A stretch of DNA of 64,000 bases from SpSt-583 sp034434015 (GTDB lineage: Bacteria; Chloroflexota; Anaerolineae; Anaerolineales; UBA6663): NCBI GenBank assembly GCA_034434015.1, contig DAOUAB010000122.1, positions 1 to 64,000 on the forward strand. Reading direction: 5' to 3'. The notes under the pieces are model-generated. The model was not told the origin of the DNA. It was given only the letters and a program-made list of their open reading frames with translations, and made no database searches. The position numbers and the translations under genes were made by a program. This document shows positions 15,535 to 23,119 of this stretch, piece after piece. Each line of letters opens with the position of its first letter. Position 1 is the stretch's first letter.

Positions 15535-17601
15535 TCAACGCTGCAAGTAAGTCGAACTCAATTCGGCCGCAAACCCGTTGACGACCTCCGCGAAGCGGCG
15601 GCCGTCGTCGCCGGGCAGATGTTCCAGGCGCAGGCGGCGCGGGTTCAGCCCGCGCTCGGTCAGCTGGCGCTGCAGGAGCGCCACGCGCTCCTCCGCCCAG
15701 CGGTTGCCGACCCCGTGATGGCAGTCGCCGGCCGGGCAGACGCCCACCAGCACGCCCTGCGCGCCGTTCAGAAACGCCCACAGGATGTGGTCCGGGTCGA
15801 GCCGGGCCGAACAACCCAGGCGGATGATGCGCATCTCAGCCGGGTAGGTGCGGCGCCGCGCGCCGGCCAGGTCGGCGGCGGCGTACGCGCTCCACTCGCA
15901 GGCGAAGACCAGCACGCGCGGCCCCGGCCCGGCCAGCGCGGCCTCGATCTGCGCCAGCAGGGCGGCGTCTTCGCAGCCCGGCAGGTCGATGGCCTTCACC
16001 GGGCAGGCCACCACGCAGTTGCCGCAGTTCGTGCAGCGCCGCGCATCAATGCGCGCCAGCGAGAGCACGCCGGGGCGCTCCTGCAGGCTGATGGCCGACC
16101 AGGGACACGTCGGCACGCAGGTGGCGCAGCCGGTGCACAGCTCGGCCCGCACGGCGGCCGCCGGCGTGGTGCGCGGCAGGCTGCCCTGCGCCAGGAAACG
16201 CCGCGCGCGCGCGCCGGCCATGTACGCCTGGAGCAGAATCTCCTCCGGCTCGGTCGGCTGATGCAGGCCGCCGATGACAAAGACGCCGTCGTCGCGCGCC
16301 TGGCCGGGCCGCAGCCGTTCGCGGCGCTCCAGCAGGAAGCCCGCCTCGTCGTGCGGCAGCCGGAAGAGCGCGGCCAGCCGGGCCGCCTCGGGATGCGGCC
16401 CCCAGGGCAACGCCAGCACCAGGCGGTCGAACGGCAATTCCACGGCATCCTGCGTGGCCGGGATCGGCACGATCACGCTCTTCTCGCCGATGACGGGCGG
16501 ATGCGCCGGGTGATAGCGAAGGAAGGCCACGCCCGCGGCCTGCGCCTCGACCAGCTCATCCCAGGCCGCGTCGCCGGCCGGCCCGCCCAGGAAGAGGTCG
16601 CGGTACAGGATCGTCACCTCGGCCTGCGGCTGGAGACGTTTGGCCTGGAGCGCCTGCCGCAGGCCGGCCCGGCAGCAGACGCGCGAGCAACGGCCGACGG
16701 CCTCCCGTTCGGCGCACAACTCGATGACGATGCGGCGCAGGTCCACCACGCCGCCGGCGGCCAGCTCGGCCGCGAACTCGGCCTGCGTGCGGACCAGGCG
16801 GCGGTCGCGCCAGGGCCGGTCGCCCAGGGGCAACGGCTGCGCGCCGAGGGCCAGGACGACGGCGCCAAACGTGAGCGTGTGGCGCTGGCCGGCCTGCTCT
16901 ACGGTCACGGTGTAATGGCCGGGGCCGCCGGAAACATCGGCCACGCGGGCGTGGAGCAGGCGCCGGATGCCGGCGTGCGCCTCGACCGCGGCGACGCGCT
17001 CGGCTAACTGGGCCTGGCGTTCCTCATCGTAATCGGGCGAGAGCCCGCCCAGGGCGCTGGCGGCCTCCACCAGCGTCACAGGCGCGCCGCTCTCGGCCAG
17101 GGTCAAGGCAGCCGTCAGGCCGCCTAACCCGCCGCCGACCACCAGCGCCGCGTTGTAAACAGGCTCGGCCTGGGGCCCGACCGGAGAGACGCTGGCCAGG
17201 CGCGCGAGGCCCATCGCCACCAGATCGGCCGCTTTCTCCGTGGCGGCCACGCGGTCGTCGCCGTGCGCCAGCGCGCACTGCTCACGCACGTTGGCGATCT
17301 CCAGCATGGTCGCCGGCAGGCCAGCCGCCTGGACCGTCTCGCGGAAGAGCTTCTCCACCAGGCGCGGCGCGCAGCCCGCCACCAGCACGCCGTCCAGACC
17401 TTCGGCCTGGATCAGGCGCTGGAGCCGGGCGCGGCCGTCCGGGCTACACGGCCAGGCCTCGCGCCGGGCCGCGACGACGCCGGGCCGCGCGGCCGCGCGC
17501 TGGCGCACGGCCTCGGTGTCCAGCCGCTGGCTCACCTGACCGCCGCAATCGCAGACGAACACGCCGAGGCGCGCCTCACGCGGGGGAATCGTCTCGCTCA
17601 T
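15535..17601 (-). CDS. HdrA-like FAD/FeS protein fused to an MvhD-like domain
   Basis: 688 residues. Order: N-terminal HdrA domain (GVFVCDCGG at 15-21; AGCAPRLVEKLFRET), FAD-binding Rossmann motif AALVVGGGLGGLTAAL near 150 with VEAASALGG, an HdrA-type cysteine motif (ELCAEREAVGRCSRVCCRAG), two [4Fe-4S] motifs (CTGCATCVPTCP, CTNCGNCVVACP), then a C-terminal MvhD/FlpD-like domain (VFACEW, RLGCSAR, VGVCPAGDCHHGVGN). In characterised complexes HdrA bifurcates electrons at its FAD and MvhD passes them in. Compared with usual MvhD motifs, one cysteine appears replaced (EWS where WC is expected). No HdrB/HdrC is present in the window. It is 12 bases after the HoxU-like gene. Confidence 0.87.
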   Translation of the reverse strand: MSETIPPREARLGVFVCDCGGQVSQRLDTEAVRQRAAARPGVVAARREAWPCSPDGRARLQRLIQAEGLDGVLVAGCAPRLVEKLFRETVQAAGLPATMLEIANVREQCALAHGDDRVAATEKAADLVAMGLARLASVSPVGPQAEPVYNAALVVGGGLGGLTAALTLAESGAPVTLVEAASALGGLSPDYDEERQAQLAERVAAVEAHAGIRRLLHARVADVSGGPGHYTVTVEQAGQRHTLTFGAVVLALGAQPLPLGDRPWRDRRLVRTQAEFAAELAAGGVVDLRRIVIELCAEREAVGRCSRVCCRAGLRQALQAKRLQPQAEVTILYRDLFLGGPAGDAAWDELVEAQAAGVAFLRYHPAHPPVIGEKSVIVPIPATQDAVELPFDRLVLALPWGPHPEAARLAALFRLPHDEAGFLLERRERLRPGQARDDGVFVIGGLHQPTEPEEILLQAYMAGARARRFLAQGSLPRTTPAAAVRAELCTGCATCVPTCPWSAISLQERPGVLSLARIDARRCTNCGNCVVACPVKAIDLPGCEDAALLAQIEAALAGPGPRVLVFACEWSAYAAADLAGARRRTYPAEMRIIRLGCSARLDPDHILWAFLNGAQGVLVGVCPAGDCHHGVGNRWAEERVALLQRQLTERGLNPRRLRLEHLPGDDGRRFAEVVNGFAAELSSTYLQR

Positions 17602-17613
17602 AGGACCGTCCCT

Positions 17614-18345
17614 TCAATCCTGGCTGACGCCGGCCGGGTCCGCGGGCGCCGGAGACAGGCGCCGCGCCTCCGCCAGCAGCGCCTCAGGCGTCTCGACGAA
17701 GTGCGGGCTCAGGTCGAGATCGCTGCACACCTGACAGTACTCGCGCTCAGACCCGACGCCGCCCGGGTGGGCGCTGCGATAGCCGATGACGTCCTCCAGG
17801 TGCAAAACGCCTGTCGGGCAGATCAGCACGCACGTCCCGCAGCCGATACAGGCCGCCGACGCGATCTCGAAGGGCGGGCTGACCTGCTTGGCCATGCCGC
17901 GCCTGATCAGGCTGATGGCGCTGACACCCACGATCTCCTGGCAGGCGCGCACGCACAGCCCGCACAGCACGCAGCTCTCGGCCTCCGGCAGCTGGAAGCG
18001 GACCTGCGTCACGCCCAGGCTGCGGGCCAGCGCCCACATCTCCGGCGACCGGTAGGCCCCAGCCAGCAGCAGCTCGGCAGTGAGACGCCGGCTGCGCTGC
18101 ACGGCCTCCGAGTTCGTCCGCACCACCAGGCCGGGTTCGCAGGGATAGGCGCAGGCCGCCGCCAGGCGCGCCGGGCGCGGCGGCTGGGCGACCTCCACCA
18201 CGCACAGGCGGCAGCCGCCGTACGGCCGCAGCGCCGGGTGGTGACAGAGGGTGGGCACGGCGATGCCGTTTTCGCGGCAGGCCTCCAGCAACGTCCGCCC
18301 CTCCGCTGCTGTCACAAGCTGGTCGTCGATGGTGAGCTGGATCAT
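17614..18345 (-). CDS. HoxU/NuoG N-terminus-like ferredoxin subunit
   Basis: 243 residues. Residues 1-75 form a plant-type [2Fe-2S] domain (C34, C45, C48 and C65 or C69). Two [4Fe-4S] motifs follow: CVLCGLCVRACQ (125-135) and CIGCGTCVLICP (166-176), plus a CQVC pair at 204-207. This is the N-terminal electron-wire part of NuoG, HoxU or HydA. The His-ligated HxxxCxxCxxxxxC cluster normally lying between the [2Fe-2S] and ferredoxin parts is absent, and there is no H-cluster or molybdopterin domain. It should relay electrons between the NuoF-like flavin and the HdrA-like subunit. ATG 18345 is eight bases after the NuoF-like stop. Confidence 0.87.
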   Translation of the reverse strand: MIQLTIDDQLVTAAEGRTLLEACRENGIAVPTLCHHPALRPYGGCRLCVVEVAQPPRPARLAAACAYPCEPGLVVRTNSEAVQRSRRLTAELLLAGAYRSPEMWALARSLGVTQVRFQLPEAESCVLCGLCVRACQEIVGVSAISLIRRGMAKQVSPPFEIASAACIGCGTCVLICPTGVLHLEDVIGYRSAHPGGVGSEREYCQVCSDLDLSPHFVETPEALLAEARRLSPAPADPAGVSQD

Positions 18346-18353
18346 GGCAACCC

Positions 18354-20201
18354 CTAGTTCACGACCACGGCATCGAACTTGCACAGACTCTGGCACAGGC
18401 CGCAGCGCGTACACACGGCGGGGTCGATGCTGTGGACCTGCTGCTTCGCGCCGTGGATGGCGCCGACGGCGCAGTTGCGCAGGCAGACCATGCAGCCTGT
18501 GCACTTCTCGGGCAGGATGCGGTAGGTGATAAGGCCCTTGCAGACCCTGGCCGGGCAGGTTTTGTGCAGGATGTGAGCGTCGTACTCGGCGCGGAAATGC
18601 CGCAGCGTGGAGAGCACCGGGTTGGGCGCCGTCTGGCCCAGGCCGCACAGCGACGAGCGCTTGATGGTCTCGCCCAGCTCGAACAGATAATCCACATCGC
18701 CAGGCTCGCCCTGGCCGGCGCAGATGCGCTCCAGCGTCGCCAGCATGGCTTTGGTGCCCACGCGGCAGGGCACGCATTTGCCGCAGGACTCTTCCTGGGT
18801 GAACTGCATGAAGTAACGGGCGAAGTCCACCATGCAGGTGTCCTCGTCCGCCACCACCAGGCCGCCGGAGCCGACGATGGCGCCCAGCGCCGCGAGCGAC
18901 TCGTAATCGATGGGCGTGTCCAGGTGCTCGGCCGGGATGCAGCCGCCCGACGGCCCGCCGATCTGAGCCGCCTTGAATTGCTTGCCGTTCGGGATGCCGC
19001 CGCCGATATCGAAGATCAGCCGGCGCAGCGAGATGCCCAGCGGCACTTCCACCAGGCCGGTGTTGTTGATCTTGCCGACGACGGAGAAGATCAGCGTCCC
19101 CTTGCTGGTGGGCGTGCCCAGGGCCGCATACCACTCGGCGCCGTTGGCGATAATCAGCGGCACCGCCGCCCAGCTCTTGACGTTGTTGATGTTGGTCGGT
19201 TTGCCCCACAAGCCGGCCTCCACCGGATACGGCGGGCGCGGGCGCGGCTCACCCACCCGCCCCTCAATGGACGCCATCAGCGCGGTCTCCTCGCCGCACA
19301 CAAAGGCGCCGCTGCCCAGCCGCACGCTGACGCGGAAGCTGAAGCCCGTGCCCAGGATGTTCTCGCCCAGCAGGCCGCGCGCCTCGGCCTGGGCAATGGC
19401 GGCGCGCAGGTGCTTGACGGCCAGCGGATACTCGTTGCGGATGTAGACGAAACCCTGCCGCGCGCCGATGGCGTAGGCGCCGATGAGCATGCCCTCCAGC
19501 ACCCGGTGCGGGTTGCCCTCCATGATCGAGCGGTCCATGTAGGCGCCCGGGTCGCCCTCGTCGGCGTTACAGATCACGTACTTCACGTCGCCGGGCTGCC
19601 GCCGGCAGGTCTCCCATTTGACGCCGGTGGGGAAGCCGGCGCCGCCGCGCCCGCGCAGCCCGGAGGCCTTGACCGTGGCGATGACGTCTTCGGGCGTCAT
19701 CGTGGCAAGGGCCTTGGCCAGCGCCGCGTAGCCGCCGGCCGCCACGTAATCGTCCAGGCGCAACGGGTCCAGCGCGCCGTTCAGGTCCAGCACCAGGCGG
19801 CGCTGGTGCTTGTAGAAGGGCACGTCCGTCTCAATGGGGATGCGCGCGCCGGTCTGCGGATCGGTGTACAGCAGGCGGTCCGCCACCGGCCCGCCGTCCA
19901 CGGCGGCGGACACCAGTTCACGCGCGTCTTCGGGTTTGACGCGGGTGAACATCCGGCGCTGCGGATGAGAGACCACCAGCGGCCCGCGCTCGCAGAAGCC
20001 GTGACAGCCCGTAACCTTTACGGTCAGGTCCGCGCCGCGCCGCGCGCTCTCGGCCTGCAGGGCCGCGCACACGCGCTCACTGCCGTATACACGGCAGCCG
20101 GTGCCGCCGCACACGGTCAGGGTCGGGCGGTCATGGCCGTCCTCGGCGGCCAGCGCCGCGCGCCAGGCCTCCAGCGCGGCGGGATCGGCGAGCTTAGTCA
20201 T
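18354..20201 (-). CDS. NuoF/HydB-like NAD(P)H-oxidising subunit
   Basis: 615 residues. Order: thioredoxin-like [2Fe-2S] domain (VCGGTGCRV near 30, TGCHGFCERGP near 65), FMN/NADH domain (GLRGRGGAGFPTGVKW, CNADEGDPGAYMDRS, GSGAFVCGEETALM), SLBB domain, the [4Fe-4S] motif ESCGKCVPCRVGT with SSLCGLGQTAPNP, and a C-terminal double ferredoxin domain (CTGCMVCLRNC, CTRCGLCQSLC). This extended form is the HydB type known from electron-bifurcating hydrogenases and related NAD(P)-linked complexes, not the respiratory NuoF. Its ATG overlaps the NuoE-like stop by eight bases, so the pair is translationally coupled. Confidence 0.92.
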   Translation of the reverse strand: MTKLADPAALEAWRAALAAEDGHDRPTLTVCGGTGCRVYGSERVCAALQAESARRGADLTVKVTGCHGFCERGPLVVSHPQRRMFTRVKPEDARELVSAAVDGGPVADRLLYTDPQTGARIPIETDVPFYKHQRRLVLDLNGALDPLRLDDYVAAGGYAALAKALATMTPEDVIATVKASGLRGRGGAGFPTGVKWETCRRQPGDVKYVICNADEGDPGAYMDRSIMEGNPHRVLEGMLIGAYAIGARQGFVYIRNEYPLAVKHLRAAIAQAEARGLLGENILGTGFSFRVSVRLGSGAFVCGEETALMASIEGRVGEPRPRPPYPVEAGLWGKPTNINNVKSWAAVPLIIANGAEWYAALGTPTSKGTLIFSVVGKINNTGLVEVPLGISLRRLIFDIGGGIPNGKQFKAAQIGGPSGGCIPAEHLDTPIDYESLAALGAIVGSGGLVVADEDTCMVDFARYFMQFTQEESCGKCVPCRVGTKAMLATLERICAGQGEPGDVDYLFELGETIKRSSLCGLGQTAPNPVLSTLRHFRAEYDAHILHKTCPARVCKGLITYRILPEKCTGCMVCLRNCAVGAIHGAKQQVHSIDPAVCTRCGLCQSLCKFDAVVVN

Positions 20202-20679
20202 GCTTCACCTCCGCCTCCGCGCGCAACAGGCGCTTTACCAGCGCCTCGGTCTTCGACACCGTCATCTGGCCGGCGTACTCGCCGTCGGCGACGACGATGG
20301 GGCCGAGCGCGCAGGCCCCCAGGCAGTTGACCGTCTCCAGCGTAAACCGCCGGTCGCGCGTGGTCGCCCCGGCGCACAGGCCCAGCCGGGTCTCCAGCCG
20401 CTCCAGGATGCGCGGGCTCCCCCGGACGTGGCAGGCGGTGCCCATGCAGACCTGCAGGCAGTGCTTGCCCTTAGGCTTGAGGCTGAAGGCGTTATAGAAC
20501 GTGGCGACGGCGTAGACCTGGGCCAGCGGCAGGCCGAAACGCTCGCTGGCGAGGATCAGGGCCTCCGGCGGCAGGTAACGGTAGCGGGACTGGATGGCCT
20601 CCAGCGCCGCGATCACCGAGCCCTCGCCGTGGGCCTCCTGGTCGATCAGACCGTAGATCTCGCCGACAGGCAGTGCCAT
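20194..20679 (-). CDS. NuoE/HydC-like [2Fe-2S] subunit
   Basis: 161 residues from ATG 20679, preceded by GGAGGGAGG; the frame is open further upstream without a better start. Helical N-terminus, then the thioredoxin-like [2Fe-2S] domain with C-x4-C in QVCMGTACHV and C-x3-C in NCLGACALGP. This is the standard partner of NuoF/HydB and is the first gene of the (-) strand cluster. It carries one electron-relay cluster in the cytoplasmic diaphorase module. Confidence 0.93.
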   Translation of the reverse strand: MALPVGEIYGLIDQEAHGEGSVIAALEAIQSRYRYLPPEALILASERFGLPLAQVYAVATFYNAFSLKPKGKHCLQVCMGTACHVRGSPRILERLETRLGLCAGATTRDRRFTLETVNCLGACALGPIVVADGEYAGQMTVSKTEALVKRLLRAEAEVKHD

Positions 20680-20929
20680 GGCCTCCCTCCAGAGGCGGTG
20701 ACTGGCCGTGCTCGCACCGGGCGGGGGATGGCGCTTAAGCCCATGTCGGGCAATGCCCGCCCCGGCGACGGCAGCCAGCGCCAAACGGCTGAGACAGACA
20801 CGCCAAATCACCCAAACAGGTAATATGGCGCACTCTGAATCTACTGCGGTCTATGTGAGGATTGTGCAAAAAGGAGCAAGCAGTTGGTGAGGATTACGTG
20901 AATAAACAGAGTATGTTGGTCGGAGAACC
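20680..20929 (-). promoter_or_regulatory. Control region of the redox/glutamate-synthase cluster
   Basis: This 250-base gap between the response regulator end and the NuoE-like start should hold the cluster promoter. I found no convincing -35/-10 pair on the minus strand. A 13-base palindrome (CGGGCA, A, TGCCCG) at 20747-20759, 68 bases before the start codon, is the best operator candidate. The half next to the response regulator (about 20820-20910) is clearly AT-richer than the genes. Confidence 0.35.
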
Positions 20930-21640
20930 TCAACTGTTCGATACGTCCTGCCAGACCAGCATATAGCCCACGCCTGGGCAACGCACGATCAGCTTGGGAT
21001 CGGCCGGGTCCACTTCCAGCTTCTGGCGCAGGCTGTGGATATAGGTCCTGAGGTTATCCATGTCGTCCTGGCGGGCGTTCCCCCACACTGCGGTCAGCAG
21101 CTGCTCGTGGAGGACCACCTGGTTGCGGTGGCGGACCAGCTCCAGAAGCAAGTTGTATTCCGTCGGCGTCAGGTGGACATCCTGGTCGGCCACGCGGACG
21201 CGGCGGCTGGCCAGCTCAATGCGGACGCGTTCGCAGGCGACGATGGCCGGCTCAACCGAGGCGGCGCCCGCACGCGTGCGTTTCAACACGGCCCGGATGC
21301 GGGCCAGCAACTCGGGCGAACTGAAAGGCTTGGTGATGTAATCGTCAGCCCCGGCCTCGAACCCGCGCAACAGGTCCGCCTGCCCGACGCGGGCCGTGAG
21401 CACGATGATGGGCAGATCGCTGAACTCGCGCAGGCGGCGGGCGACCTCGAACCCGTCCAGGGCGCCGGCCAGGCTGATGTCCAGCAGCACCAGGTCCGGC
21501 TGCTCCAGGGCGGCCATCTGGATCGCGTGTTCCCCGCTGTGCGCGGCCAGGACCTCGTGCCCGGTGGCGGTCAACACCTCCCGCACCAGCCGCACCAGCT
21601 TGGGGTCGTCGTCGACGATCAGGATACGAGGCTTTCCCAT
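20930..21640 (-). CDS. OmpR-family response regulator
   Basis: 236 residues from ATG 21640. The receiver domain has the acidic pair in LIVDDDPK (10-12), phosphoacceptor Asp54 in LVLLDISLAG, the Thr/Ser of IIVLTAR and Lys104 in DDYITKPF. The C-terminal winged helix (HLTPTEYNLLLELVRH; recognition part NLRTYIHSLRQKLE; wing GVGYML) is OmpR/PhoB type. It lies 19 bases after its kinase gene and directly upstream of the NuoE-like cluster, so that cluster, or the divergent ATP-grasp/ROK pair, is a plausible target. The stimulus is unknown. Confidence 0.93.
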   Translation of the reverse strand: MGKPRILIVDDDPKLVRLVREVLTATGHEVLAAHSGEHAIQMAALEQPDLVLLDISLAGALDGFEVARRLREFSDLPIIVLTARVGQADLLRGFEAGADDYITKPFSSPELLARIRAVLKRTRAGAASVEPAIVACERVRIELASRRVRVADQDVHLTPTEYNLLLELVRHRNQVVLHEQLLTAVWGNARQDDMDNLRTYIHSLRQKLEVDPADPKLIVRCPGVGYMLVWQDVSNS

Positions 21641-21659
21641 CGGCAATTGTCCCGGCGAC

Positions 21660-22940
21660 TCATTCCGGCGTCGCGCCGGCCCGGGGCAGCGAGAAGGACA
21701 CCGTCGTCCCCTCGCCCAGGCGGCTCTCCACCCAGATCCGGCCGCCCTGCGCCTCGACGATGGCGCGCGCAATCGGCAGGCCCAGGCCGGTGCCCGGCAC
21801 GTGATGGCCGACCGCGGCCCGGACCCGGAAGTACTTCTCGAAGAGCGGGATCAGGTTCTCGGCTGCGATCCCCACCCCCTGATCGGACACGCTGACGACC
21901 ACATCGCGCGGCCGCGCCTCGCCGCGCAGCATGATCAGGCCGCCGCGCGGCGAGTACTTCACGGCATTGTCGAGCAGGTTGCGGAACACCTGCATCGTCC
22001 AGCGCGGATCACACTCCACCGCCGGGAAGTCCGCCGGGAAGTCCACCACCAGGTGATGGAGGCGGGTGCCGAGCTGGACCTCGTCGGCGACGCGGCGCGC
22101 CAGGCCGGCCAGGTGGACCGTCTCCAGCGTCATCTGAAGCTGGTCCACCGACTCAAGCGACGAGTCAAGGATTTCCTTGAGCATGGCCTGCATGTGGTCG
22201 CACTCGGCCTCGATCAGGCGCAGAAATTCGGCGGACTTGGCCTCGCTCCAGTCGACTTCTTTGAGCAGCAAGGCGGAGGCGTAGCCCTTGATAGCGGTCA
22301 GCGGCATGCGCAACTCGTGCGAGAGGGTGGCCAGCAGCTCGGCGCGCAGGCGCTCGGCCTCGCGCGCCGCCCGCACCGAGTCGGCCTTGTCCGCCAGGCG
22401 GGCCTGGTGGACCAGCACGGCGGCCAGGTCGGCCAGGGATTGCGTCAGGGCTAGGTCGTCCGTCGTGAAGGCTCCCGGCCTGCGCCAGGCCTCCAGCGTC
22501 AGGACCCCCAACCGCTCAGGGCCGGGGCCCAGCGGCGCGGCCAGGGCCGATTGGGGCCAGGCCGGGCCGCTCCCGGCGCGGGCCAGCCGGGCATGATTGG
22601 CGGACCGCAGGCCGGCGGCCGCCGCCGCGATCTCGGCCGGGTCGTTCAGCGCGCGCGCCTGGCCGGCCTCGAGCACCTGGCCCGGCAGGCCCTCGCCCAG
22701 CTGCAGGCCCACCGACTGCAAAGTTTCCAGGTCATAGCCGATAGCCGCCGCCGGCCTGAGAAGGCCGGCCGCCTGGTCCCAGGCCAGGATCAGGCCGGTT
22801 TCGGCGTCCGGCAGCGCCTCCAGCGCCAGGCCCAGGAGCGCCTGCCAGCCTTCGGCCAGGGTTGCGCCGGAGGCCAGGACCCGGGCGGCGCGGGCCAGGA
22901 CCTCGACGGCGGCCTCCGGCCGAGCAAGATCAGCGGTCAT
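21660..22940 (-). CDS. GAF-domain sensor histidine kinase
   Basis: 426 residues with no membrane segment. Residues about 15-170 form a GAF-like sensor (LPDAETGLILAWDQAAGLLRP). The HisKA H-box is ELLATLSHELRMPLTAIKGY; the ATPase domain has the N-box NLLDNAVKYSP, G1 VSDQGVGI, an F-box around PLFEKYF and G2 GTGLGLPIAR. It is a cytoplasmic kinase that probably senses a small molecule or redox state through GAF. Its ATG sits six bases after a TACAGT box with a TGn extension and has no ribosome binding site, so the kinase-regulator mRNA may be leaderless. Confidence 0.92.
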   Translation of the reverse strand: MTADLARPEAAVEVLARAARVLASGATLAEGWQALLGLALEALPDAETGLILAWDQAAGLLRPAAAIGYDLETLQSVGLQLGEGLPGQVLEAGQARALNDPAEIAAAAAGLRSANHARLARAGSGPAWPQSALAAPLGPGPERLGVLTLEAWRRPGAFTTDDLALTQSLADLAAVLVHQARLADKADSVRAAREAERLRAELLATLSHELRMPLTAIKGYASALLLKEVDWSEAKSAEFLRLIEAECDHMQAMLKEILDSSLESVDQLQMTLETVHLAGLARRVADEVQLGTRLHHLVVDFPADFPAVECDPRWTMQVFRNLLDNAVKYSPRGGLIMLRGEARPRDVVVSVSDQGVGIAAENLIPLFEKYFRVRAAVGHHVPGTGLGLPIARAIVEAQGGRIWVESRLGEGTTVSFSLPRAGATPE

Positions 22941-22946
22941 AAAGTG

Positions 22947-22975
22947 ACTGTAGCATAGCTGACACAGGGCGTCAT
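22947..22975 (-). promoter_or_regulatory. Promoter of the kinase/regulator pair
   Basis: On the minus strand, ATGACG (22975-22970) and TACAGT (22952-22947) are separated by 17 bases; TGC precedes TACAGT as an extended -10. The start codon begins six bases after the -10 box. Confidence 0.55.
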
Positions 22976-23023
22976 GTGAGATTCGTCCATGAGGGAGGGG
23001 GCCCCCACCCGGCGCTGCGCGCC

Positions 23024-23060
23024 GCCCGCCTCCGTCGCATCTGACGCGACGGAGGCGGGC
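23024..23060. repeat. Strong palindrome in a divergent promoter region
   Basis: A perfect 15-bp stem, GCCCGCCTCCGTCGC (23024-23038) with its complement at 23046-23060 and a 7-base loop. It lies between the divergent kinase and ATP-grasp genes, where a terminator is not expected, so it is more likely a dispersed palindromic element or a two-sided regulatory hairpin. GGGAGGGG runs left of it and CCCTCCCTCCC runs right of it could extend the pairing. Confidence 0.6.
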
Positions 23061-23107
23061 AGGGATGGGGTGGATATTTCCCCTCCCTCCCGCGGCCCGG
23101 AGTCCGT

Positions 23108-23113
23108 TAGAAT
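23108..23113 (+). promoter_or_regulatory. -10 box of the second ATP-grasp-like gene
   Basis: TAGAAT ends six bases before ATG 23120, the same distance as at gatC. No Shine-Dalgarno and no clear -35 are visible. Confidence 0.5.
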
Positions 23114-23119
23114 CACGCC

